Part shown: piece after piece, positions 9,688-15,963 of the stretch | Layout of the letters: the number at the start of each line of letters is the position of its first letter | Numbering within the stretch: the first letter of the stretch is position 1 | Origin: JAAZNO01 sp964508025 | Lineage (GTDB): Bacteria; Chloroflexota; Anaerolineae; B4-G1; SLSP01 | Assembly (NCBI GenBank): GCA_964508025.1 | Contig: CAZDSF010000001.1 | Location: 76,709 to 140,708, forward strand | Length of the DNA: 64,000 nt | Reading direction: 5' to 3' | The notes under the pieces: generated by a model | Database searches by the model: none | Told to the model about the DNA's origin: nothing | What the model saw: only the letters and a program-made list of their open reading frames with translations | Made by a program: the position numbers and the translations under genes

Positions 9688-10857
9688 ATGAAACGCTACG
9701 ATTGGAGCAAGGTGGTGCTCGGCATAGCATTGGGCGCATTCTGCGCGTTGTTGTTGGTGATAACCGGCAGCAGTGGGATAGCGTCGGGCGCGGAGAGGGC
9801 AGCGCCGCTTTCGGTGATAGCCCCATCGGATGTGGCGCTTTCTGGCCCAGGCGTTGGGGAAAGCGGAAGCGCGCTCACGTTTGTAGCGGCGACGTCGCCC
9901 CTCACCACCACATTGCCGCTGACGTTCACCTGGAAGGCGAGCGGACACGCGCCGGCGATGCATCTGCGCGAGCAGCTCACGGATACGTTCACCGTTGTCT
10001 GGACGCTTGGCGGCGCGCAGGCGATCACGGTCACAGCCGCAAATGGCGCCGGCGGCGTGACCGGAACGCGGGCTGTGCTCATTGATCCAACCGATACCCT
10101 GTACCTGCCGCTGGTGTTGCGACGCTATCCGCCGGGGCCGGTCATCCACTTCTTCCGCGCCAATGTGGAGATCGCCAATCCGGGCGATACCATCATTCTG
10201 GAATGGGCTTCTGAGGATGCCACGGCAGCGGTGTTGTATCGGATTCTGCCGACGGGGCAGTATGGGTATTCCTGGGTCGTGGATGTCAGCGGCTCGATGG
10301 TCTACGAGATTCCAGAGACGTGGCGCAACTACGAGGGCTTCCTGCTGCGCGTCTCTGATGATGCGGCGCTCTGGGCGCAAGCCTATCTCGGCATTCCGTT
10401 GATCTGTCCCGATGCGTGGTTCTTCGAGCCGGCGCCGAACGAGTGCCCCGCTGCGCCGGCGCTCTACAGCGCGGGCGCGGAACAGCCTTTCGAGCACGGG
10501 TTGATGTTGTGGGTAGGTGAGCAGGATTATATCTACGTGCTTTCCGATGACGGTTTCAGTCGCCGTTGGAGCATCTATGTGGATACCTGGGACGATGGCG
10601 ATCCGATAGATGATCCGAGCATCATACCGCCGCCGGGGTTTTACCAGCCGGTGCGGGGCTTTGGGCTGGTCTGGCGGGAGAATTCGGACGTCCGCGAACG
10701 GCTCGGTTGGGCTACCGCGCCGGAGGCGGGCTACGAGACGGCAGTGCAGCGCACCTCGCGCTGGAAGTACAACGAGATCTACGTCCGCGCGCTCGATGGC
10801 GGCGTGTGGCGGCTGCTGCCTGAAGGAAGCGGCTGGGAATACATCCCTGCGCCATGA
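9688..10857 (+). CDS. Exported protein with N-terminal signal, unknown function
   Basis: About 389 aa. The N-terminus (MKRYDWSKVVLGIALG, then a hydrophobic run to about residue 28) is a signal peptide or anchor. Residues 40-130 look like an immunoglobulin-like beta domain ('LTFTWKASG', 'AITVTAANGAGG'), followed by a 'DTLYLPLVLRR' hinge common in secreted Chloroflexota proteins. A second beta domain follows (about 145-230), and the C-terminal half contains 'MLWVGEQDYIYVL' and 'RLGWATAPE'. AGGAG lies 8 nt before the chosen ATG; an upstream in-frame start at 9502 would include the promoter. Probably extracellular; the catalytic role, if any, is unknown. Confidence 0.75.
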   Translation: MKRYDWSKVVLGIALGAFCALLLVITGSSGIASGAERAAPLSVIAPSDVALSGPGVGESGSALTFVAATSPLTTTLPLTFTWKASGHAPAMHLREQLTDTFTVVWTLGGAQAITVTAANGAGGVTGTRAVLIDPTDTLYLPLVLRRYPPGPVIHFFRANVEIANPGDTIILEWASEDATAAVLYRILPTGQYGYSWVVDVSGSMVYEIPETWRNYEGFLLRVSDDAALWAQAYLGIPLICPDAWFFEPAPNECPAAPALYSAGAEQPFEHGLMLWVGEQDYIYVLSDDGFSRRWSIYVDTWDDGDPIDDPSIIPPPGFYQPVRGFGLVWRENSDVRERLGWATAPEAGYETAVQRTSRWKYNEIYVRALDGGVWRLLPEGSGWEYIPAP

Positions 10858-10860
10858 AGT

Positions 10861-10908
10861 ATGAAAGCGTGAAACGTGAGGAAGTCGCCATCACGTTTCA
10901 CGCTTCAT
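10861..10908. repeat. Convergent-gene hairpin, 'gtgaaacgtgaa' family
   Basis: Arms 10861-10879 and 10891-10908 pair over 18 bp with a single bulged A. The hairpin lies 4 nt after one stop codon and 17 nt from the convergent one. It may terminate or protect both transcripts, but there is no clear T-tract. Confidence 0.75.
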
Positions 10909-10924
10909 CTGTGAGGCGCGCGCG

Positions 10925-11269
10925 CTACAGCGCAGCGCGAATAGCCTCAAGCGTCTCGCGGGCAGGCGGCGCCATGTTGAAGAAGCCGCTGAGCTTCTCA
11001 CAGCCGTAATCCGCGCAGTGGGCGCAATTCACCACGCCGCGCTCGACGCCGCAGGCGCGGATGGGGCACTGTCCGCAATAGCCGCCATGCCGCCCTTCGA
11101 TCACACAGCCATCGCAGATGACATCCTCGAATTTCATATCCGGGGCGTTGTACTCCACGCGCCACCTGGCGAGCAGCGCCTCCAACCCTGCCGTGTCATT
11201 AGCCTGGGTCAGAAGATATGCCTCACATTCCGAGCAGACAAGTCCGCAGTAAGCCACAATACGTTCCAT
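10925..11269 (-). CDS. DUF3795 cysteine-rich protein
   Basis: About 114 aa with the DUF3795 pattern: 'YCGLVCSECEAYLL' at the N-terminus, then CDGC, a CGQCPIRAC block and 'NCAHCADYGCEKL'. The many paired Cys suggest metal or Fe-S binding. GGAGG lies 8 nt before the ATG at 11269; a further in-frame ATG at 11284 would put that ribosome site inside the gene, so 11269 is preferred. It sits 92 nt downstream of a GyrI-like gene on the same strand. Function unknown. Confidence 0.85.
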   Translation of the reverse strand: MERIVAYCGLVCSECEAYLLTQANDTAGLEALLARWRVEYNAPDMKFEDVICDGCVIEGRHGGYCGQCPIRACGVERGVVNCAHCADYGCEKLSGFFNMAPPARETLEAIRAAL

Positions 11270-11361
11270 CGTTTCTACCTCCAAAAACAGTTGCGGGTTG
11301 CAGGTCGAAAGTTCCGGGTCGGTCAGCCCTCATCTTTGTGTGGGCGGCACTAGCGCAGCCG

Positions 11362-11820
11362 TTATTCTGTGATGGGGACGTAGATCTCAAACTGTGAGTT
11401 GGGATCATCGGGATTGAAAGTCGGCCCATAGCACTCGAATTCCGGCGTGGGGGCGTGCACATATTCCGATTGCGGCAGCCATTGCTGATAGATGAAATCG
11501 TAGGTCTCCTGGATGGTGGGCATGGTGCAGGGAAAGACGGCATATTGCGCAGCGGGAATATCCAGTTTGACCATGTCTGCGGGGGCATCGCTGCCCGCCG
11601 CGACGCTGAAAGCGGCGATGTAATCCCAAGCGCCGGTCGCCTCATCGTAATTGTCCATCACGCCGTAGGAAATGCCTTGCTCGGCAATTCCCTGGATTTC
11701 GCCCATGCGCGTGAAGAGCTGCTCCCACAGCTGCGGAATGTCGCTGGGTTGTCCCATCACGCAGCGTAACTTCAAGCCAACGACGGTGAAAGCCTCTTTT
11801 TGAATGATTTGTGGTTCCAT
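11362..11820 (-). CDS. GyrI-like / AraC effector-binding domain protein
   Basis: A 152-aa stand-alone ligand-binding domain: 'FTVVGLKLRC' strand, 'IPQLWEQLF' helix, 'ISYGVMDNYDE', 'YAVFPCTMPTIQETYDFIYQQWL', and ending in 'FEIYVPI', the usual last strand. The fold binds hydrophobic cations or small drugs in BmrR/Rob-type proteins. AGGAGGG lies 7 nt upstream of the ATG at 11820. It is a paralogue of the gene at 12166-12627, with the same PQ.I...AF start and xVYxPI end. No DNA-binding domain is attached. Confidence 0.85.
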   Translation of the reverse strand: MEPQIIQKEAFTVVGLKLRCVMGQPSDIPQLWEQLFTRMGEIQGIAEQGISYGVMDNYDEATGAWDYIAAFSVAAGSDAPADMVKLDIPAAQYAVFPCTMPTIQETYDFIYQQWLPQSEYVHAPTPEFECYGPTFNPDDPNSQFEIYVPITE

Positions 11821-11910
11821 TTTGTATCCCTCCTGAATTTGAATCCTGAAAACCATGTTCAGGATACCGCCGGTATATGTCAAATCATGTCATATTCTGA
11901 AGGAGTATAG

Positions 11911-12096
11911 GAAATTTGTTCGATAGCGGCGCTGATTCCTTATGAGGACTTTTTGCGTTTTCAGGAATGGGAAGAACAAACTGCGCTGATGAAGTTCGAT
12001 CGTTTGATGGCGCGATTGGAGGCGCAAACTGCTGCCATGGATGAGGCGGAGATCGCGGCGAATGTTGCGGCGGCGCGCACGGAGACGGCTGAATGA
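11911..12096 (+). pseudogene. Remnant of a Phd/YefM-like antitoxin (N-terminus lost)
   Basis: Between a TAG ending at 11910 and TGA at 12094-12096 the frame reads ...IAALIPYEDFLRFQEWE... then an acidic, Ala-rich helix. 'xAALIPYEDFLRFQE' matches the region after the beta-sheet of Phd/YefM antitoxins ('AvLvsyedYlaLqe'). The DNA-binding N-terminal half and any start codon with a ribosome site are missing, and no toxin gene follows; the next gene is on the other strand. Probably a decayed module. Homology is judged by eye. Confidence 0.5.
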
Positions 12097-12104
12097 TCTG
12101 CGCT

Positions 12105-12150
12105 AGACCGGGGACGGACGACCGCTTTGCCGGTCATCCGTCTCCGGTCT
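12105..12150. repeat. 20-bp hairpin, 'gaccggagacgg' family
   Basis: Arms 12105-12124 and 12131-12150 pair over about 20 bp with two mismatches or wobbles, around a CTTTGC loop. It sits between the convergent antitoxin remnant and the GyrI-like gene. The same words occur at 13030-13085. Confidence 0.7.
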
Positions 12151-12165
12151 TTGGTCTGCTGTCGT

Positions 12166-12627
12166 TTACGCTTTCACCACCGGGATGTACACATACAGCT
12201 GTGAGTTCTCGGCGTCGTTGGGATCGAAGCTCTCATCGTAATACTCGAAGTCGGGGCCGTCGCCGCGCCGGTAGTCGGAGGTGGGCAGCCACTCCTCGAA
12301 GGCGTAGCGGTACGCCTCGCCGATGGCAGCGAGCTTGCAGGGGAAGACGGCGTAGGTCTGCTCCGGTACATTCCAGCGCTCCATCCCTTCGGGAATCTCG
12401 CGGATGTCTTTCACTTCCAGGCAAGCCAGGTACTCGGAGACGCCATCAGCTTCCATGTCGCGGCAGATGCCGTAAGCTGCGCCCCGCCCTTCGGCGGCGG
12501 CGACAATCTCCTCGGCGCGGGCGTTGGCGACGCCCCACATCGCGGCGATCTCCTGATTCTCGTTCTTGCCCCGGTACTTGAGGCCCACGGCGCTGAAGGC
12601 GGGTTTGCTAACAATCATGGGTTGCAT
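12166..12627 (-). CDS. GyrI-like small-molecule-binding protein
   Basis: A 153-aa effector-binding domain with 'FSAVGLKYRGK', 'IAAMWGVANARAEEI', 'AYGICRDME', 'YAVFPCKLAAIGEAYRYAFEEWL', ending in 'LYVYIPVVK'. AGGAG lies 9 nt before the ATG at 12627. The frame stays open upstream into a second, degenerate GyrI half that belongs to a decayed MerR gene, so a fused 240-aa product could in principle be made from 12888. It is paralogous to 11362-11820. Confidence 0.8.
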   Translation of the reverse strand: MQPMIVSKPAFSAVGLKYRGKNENQEIAAMWGVANARAEEIVAAAEGRGAAYGICRDMEADGVSEYLACLEVKDIREIPEGMERWNVPEQTYAVFPCKLAAIGEAYRYAFEEWLPTSDYRRGDGPDFEYYDESFDPNDAENSQLYVYIPVVKA

Positions 12628-12998
12628 TCGGTCTTTCTCCTTTTCTAAGTAGGCAATGTGTGGCGATACTGATTTGCGGGTTACGGGAAACAACACTTCG
12701 GCGACGACTTCGGCTTGTGCGCTGGCGGTCTCTGGCCCACGCAGGTAGATCTCGCAGTTTGGGCCGGTGATGCGATAGCCGTTGCGCTCGATCCAGGTGA
12801 GCAGGGCGCTATAGGCGCGGCTGAGATCCTCCAACCGCCCGTGATGCACCACGCAGGCTGCCGTCTCGGTCGCGGGCAGCGTCCACAACTGGTGAAACGA
12901 TCAATCCACGCCGGTTTGAGCAGGCTGAGCTCTGCATAGTAGCGCAACGTCTTCACCGAGACCTGCGCTAGTTTGGAGAAGTCGCCGATCTTTAACAT
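12628..12998 (-). pseudogene. Decayed MerR-family regulator (internal deletion and frameshift)
   Basis: From ATG at 12998 the sequence encodes a clean MerR helix-turn-helix start (MLKIGDFSKLAQVSVKTLRY ... KPAWIDRF). At about 12900 the frame changes, and the other frame continues with 'FHQLWTLPATETAACVVHHGRLEDL' and 'RNGYRITGP', which belongs near the C-terminus of BltR/BmrR-type MerR proteins. The HTH wing, dimerisation helix and first half of the ligand domain (roughly 130-150 codons) are missing. The C-terminal piece has lost its stop and reads into the downstream GyrI gene. Confidence 0.7.
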
Positions 12999-13029
12999 GG
13001 TGTTGGTCCTGCCTGAGTAATGTTTCTGA

Positions 13030-13085
13030 TTTGACCGAAGACGGGAGACCGGAGACCGTTTGTTGATAGCCGATCATCGGTCATT
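13030..13085. repeat. Degenerate 'gaccggagaccg' repeat
   Basis: Copies of GACGGGAGACCGGAGACCG and an inverted GATCATCGGTC word lie between the MerR remnant and the nitroreductase stop codon. Related to the hairpin at 12105-12150. Confidence 0.5.
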
Positions 13086-13661
13086 CTATAGCCAACGGAC
13101 TACTTCATCCAGCCCTTTGCGCGGGCGAGCGGGAGGCGCTTCATCGGCGTAACCGAGCGACACGGCGGCGATGAGCTGATGGGTCTCGTTAAGCCAGCCG
13201 CAGAGCTCGCCGTAGGCGTAGAAGATGTCGCAGATCCACAGACTGCCCACACCGAGTTCCTGCGCGGCGAGCAGCATGTTCTGGATGGCGGCGCCGATGG
13301 ATTGGACATCCACCATGTTGCCGAACACGTCGCCGAAGTCCTTCGGGCCGAAGGGGTCGTCTTCATCCTCGTTGAAGATGAAGACCGTGACAGGCGCCTG
13401 CTCCATGACCTTTGCCGTCCACTCGCTGCTGCCCAGGGGGATGCCCTCGGCTTTGCGGGCGGCGATGCCGGCGCGCATGACGGCGAGCATCTCTGCGCGC
13501 TTATCCTCGCGCACGATGACGAAGCGCCACGGCTGTTCGTTCTTGCCCGAAGGCGCCAGCGTCGCGGCGGTCAGAATTTCCCGGAGCGCGTCCTCCGGCA
13601 GCGGGTCGGGCTTGAAGCGGCGGATACTCCGGCGCTCACGAATCGCGTCCAATGTGTTCAT
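13086..13661 (-). CDS. Nitroreductase-family FMN oxidoreductase
   Basis: A 191-aa nitroreductase: N-terminal 'IRERRSIRRFKPDPLPEDAL' with the FMN phosphate-binding RRSIRRF, 'ATLAPSGKNEQPWRFVIV', 'GAAIQNMLLAAQELGVGSLW', and a C-terminal 'SLGYADEAP'. Family enzymes use NAD(P)H and FMN to reduce nitro-compounds, quinones or flavins as cytosolic dimers; substrate unknown. AAGGAG lies close before the ATG at 13661; an upstream in-frame start at 13757 has no ribosome site. Confidence 0.88.
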   Translation of the reverse strand: MNTLDAIRERRSIRRFKPDPLPEDALREILTAATLAPSGKNEQPWRFVIVREDKRAEMLAVMRAGIAARKAEGIPLGSSEWTAKVMEQAPVTVFIFNEDEDDPFGPKDFGDVFGNMVDVQSIGAAIQNMLLAAQELGVGSLWICDIFYAYGELCGWLNETHQLIAAVSLGYADEAPPARPRKGLDEVVRWL

Positions 13662-13846
13662 GCTCACTCCTTGTCTGTGGTTTTGAGATCTTTCAGTTGG
13701 GTGGTGGTTTGACGCCTGGATGCCTTGATACGCAACTGAACTGCTCACAGTATACACCCTCCTGTAAGGGGAGAGTCAAGCGGGTTATGGCAACTGCGTA
13801 ACAATTGGGGATAGTTGCGATTTTTATTTGCTTTAATAAAAAAGTA

Positions 13847-13875
13847 TTGACATTTCAGTAAAAATGAGGTATAGT
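13847..13875 (+). promoter_or_regulatory. Near-consensus promoter of the mannoside operon
   Basis: TTGACA (13847-13852), 17-nt spacer, TATAGT (13870-13875), 45 nt before the GTG start of the LacI regulator. No perfect LacI-type operator was found by eye. GCAACT/AGTTGC half-sites 17 nt apart lie upstream (about 13790-13820). Confidence 0.8.
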
Positions 13876-13919
13876 TTTAGTGTACTTCGTATTTTTCCGT
13901 CTCGGAGGGTTTTATTCCT

Positions 13920-14933
13920 GTGAGCGAACAAGTGACGCTTGCCGATATAGCACGAGAAAGTGGTTTCTCGTTAGCCACAGTATCCCTGGCGTTGCGGAAC
14001 AGGCCCGGCGTCTCCCAGGAAACACGCCAACGCATTCTGGACATCGCTGCCAGCATGGGCTATGTTTTGCGTTCGGTGGAGCCGGTTGCGCAAACGGTGG
14101 GGCTGTTGATAAAATCCGAACCGCAGCAGCTTCAGCGCGGTGGGCCTTTCTATGCCTATGTGCTCGCGGGTATTGAGGAGATTTGCCGACGCAATCGCAT
14201 CAATCTGCTCTATACCACAATGTTGGTAGATGTCTACAACCGCGCGCTTGAGGCGCCGCCTCTGCTCCTCAATGATACTCTGGATGGATTGTTGATCGTG
14301 GGCGTCAGGCTCGATCACACTCTGGAAATGACGCTTTCCCGTCTGCGCGCGCCATTGGTGCTCGTGGATGCTTATTCTGAAGTCGGGAAATATGATGCGG
14401 TGCTTTCCAATAACTTCCAGGCTGCCTACACCGCTGTGGAATATCTCTGGCAGCGGGGACATCGGCGCATCGCCCTGGTCGGCGGTGGGCCGGGAGCGTT
14501 CCCCAGCATCGCGGAACGCTATCGCGGCTACCAGCAAGCGCTGCTCGATTTTGGCGCCGCGGAAGTCTATGTGGCAGATTGTGAATTGCGCAGCGATGTG
14601 GCGTTTGAGGCGACGCGCGCCCTGTTGCAGCAACGCCCCGAAATCACGGCAATCTTCGGCTGCAACGATGAAATGGCGATTGCCGCCATGCAGGCGGCGC
14701 ACGAGCTGGGGCTGGCTGTGCCGCAGGCGCTCTCGATTGTGGGTTTCGATGATATTGAACTGGCGCAACATGTTGCGCCGGCGCTGACCACGCTGCGTGT
14801 GGATAAGGTTTTGATGGGCCAGATGGCGATGCAGTTATTGTTGTGGCGATTGGAAAACCCTGATGCCACGCGCGTGACAACGCTCATCCATGCGCCGCTG
14901 GTGGAACGCCAATCCGTTGCCGCTTGCCCTTAG
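13920..14933 (+). CDS. LacI-family transcriptional regulator
   Basis: 337 aa. Residues 4-55 form the LacI HTH plus hinge helix ('TLADIARESGFSLATVSLAL', then 'RQRILDIAASMGY'). A periplasmic-binding-protein-like domain follows ('GLLIKSE', 'HRRIALVGGGPG', 'AIFGCNDEMAIAAMQA', 'LSIVGFDDIELA'). GTG start with GGAGGG 9 nt upstream. It is the first gene of a plus-strand run of glycoside hydrolase genes and probably represses that run in response to a sugar from beta-mannoside or beta-glucoside breakdown. Being first in the operon implies autoregulation. Confidence 0.92.
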   Translation: MSEQVTLADIARESGFSLATVSLALRNRPGVSQETRQRILDIAASMGYVLRSVEPVAQTVGLLIKSEPQQLQRGGPFYAYVLAGIEEICRRNRINLLYTTMLVDVYNRALEAPPLLLNDTLDGLLIVGVRLDHTLEMTLSRLRAPLVLVDAYSEVGKYDAVLSNNFQAAYTAVEYLWQRGHRRIALVGGGPGAFPSIAERYRGYQQALLDFGAAEVYVADCELRSDVAFEATRALLQQRPEITAIFGCNDEMAIAAMQAAHELGLAVPQALSIVGFDDIELAQHVAPALTTLRVDKVLMGQMAMQLLLWRLENPDATRVTTLIHAPLVERQSVAACP

Positions 14934-14958
14934 CCTGGTATCATTTTGGAGGTAAAGC

Positions 14959-15948
14959 ATGTCTGATTTGCAAATTGTCGCTGGTTCGCTCTCCAACATT
15001 CCCTGGGAGCCGCGCCCGGAAGGGTGCAGTGAGGTGGTCTGGCGTTTCAGCCAGAATCCGGTAATTCCGCGTAATCTCATTCCGGTTTCTAACAGTATCT
15101 TCAACAGCGCCGTCGTGCCTTTCCAGGGGGCTTTCGCCGGCGTTTTTCGTGTGGATCATCGCACCCGGCAGATGACGCTGCACAGCGGCAAGAGCCAGGA
15201 CGGGATCAGCTGGGAGCTCAGCCCGGAGCCGATTCGCTTTGTGGGCGACGACCCGGAGATCAACACCTTCGTCTATGGCTACGATCCGCGCGTTTGCTGG
15301 CTCGAGGATCGCTATTATGTGACCTGGTGCAACGGCTATCATGGGCCGACGATTGGCGTGGGATACACTGCTGATTTTGAGACTTTCTACCAGTTGGACA
15401 ACGCCTTCTTGCCCTTCAACCGCAACGGCGTGCTGTTCCCCCGGCGCATCAACGGCAAGTACGCTATGTTGAGCCGCCCCAGCGACAATGGACATACCCC
15501 CTTTGGCGACATTTTCTACAGCGAAAGCCCCGATATGATTCATTGGGGACATCACCGCTGGGTAATGCAGCCCGTGGGCGGCTGGCAGAGCACCAAGGTC
15601 GGCGCGGGGCCAACGCCCATCGAGACCTCTGAGGGCTGGCTGATGATTTACCACGGCGTGCTCACCTCGTGCAACGGTTTCGTCTACAGTTTCGGCGCGG
15701 CGTTGCTCGATCTGGAGCAGCCGTGGAAGGTGATGTATCGTACCGCTCCCTATCTCCTATCGCCGCAGACGCTCTACGAGTGCGTCGGCGATGTGCCCAA
15801 CGTGGCTTTCCCCTGCGCGGCGTTGTGCGATGGCGATACCGGTCGGCTGGCGATTTACTACGGCGGCGCCGACACAGTTACTTGTTTGGGTTTTGCCTAC
15901 GTTTCTGAGCTGATAGACTTCATCAAAGCCAATACGCTGCGGGCGTGA
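14959..15948 (+). CDS. GH130-family glycoside phosphorylase/hydrolase
   Basis: 329 aa of a five-bladed GH130 propeller: 'NPVIPRN', 'FNSAVVPFQGAFAGVFRV', then 'YGYDPRVCWLEDRYYVTW' with the catalytic Asp at about 109, 'KVGAGPTPIETSEGWLMIYHGV', and 'IYYGGADTVT' at the C-terminus. GH130 enzymes phosphorolyse beta-1,4- or beta-1,2-mannosides to alpha-mannose 1-phosphate, and some subgroups hydrolyse; the subgroup is not decided here. GGAGG lies 6 nt before the ATG. It lies 25 nt after the LacI gene and 15 nt before the GH2 gene, so it is clearly co-transcribed. No signal peptide, so it acts in the cytosol. Confidence 0.88.
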   Translation: MSDLQIVAGSLSNIPWEPRPEGCSEVVWRFSQNPVIPRNLIPVSNSIFNSAVVPFQGAFAGVFRVDHRTRQMTLHSGKSQDGISWELSPEPIRFVGDDPEINTFVYGYDPRVCWLEDRYYVTWCNGYHGPTIGVGYTADFETFYQLDNAFLPFNRNGVLFPRRINGKYAMLSRPSDNGHTPFGDIFYSESPDMIHWGHHRWVMQPVGGWQSTKVGAGPTPIETSEGWLMIYHGVLTSCNGFVYSFGAALLDLEQPWKVMYRTAPYLLSPQTLYECVGDVPNVAFPCAALCDGDTGRLAIYYGGADTVTCLGFAYVSELIDFIKANTLRA

Positions 15949-15963
15949 ATTTTTGGGAGGACC

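Noticed and set aside
12093..12581. Plus-strand frame downstream of the antitoxin remnant, considered as its toxin
   Set aside because: It is antisense to the GyrI-like gene, Arg/Ser/Pro-rich, with no toxin motif.
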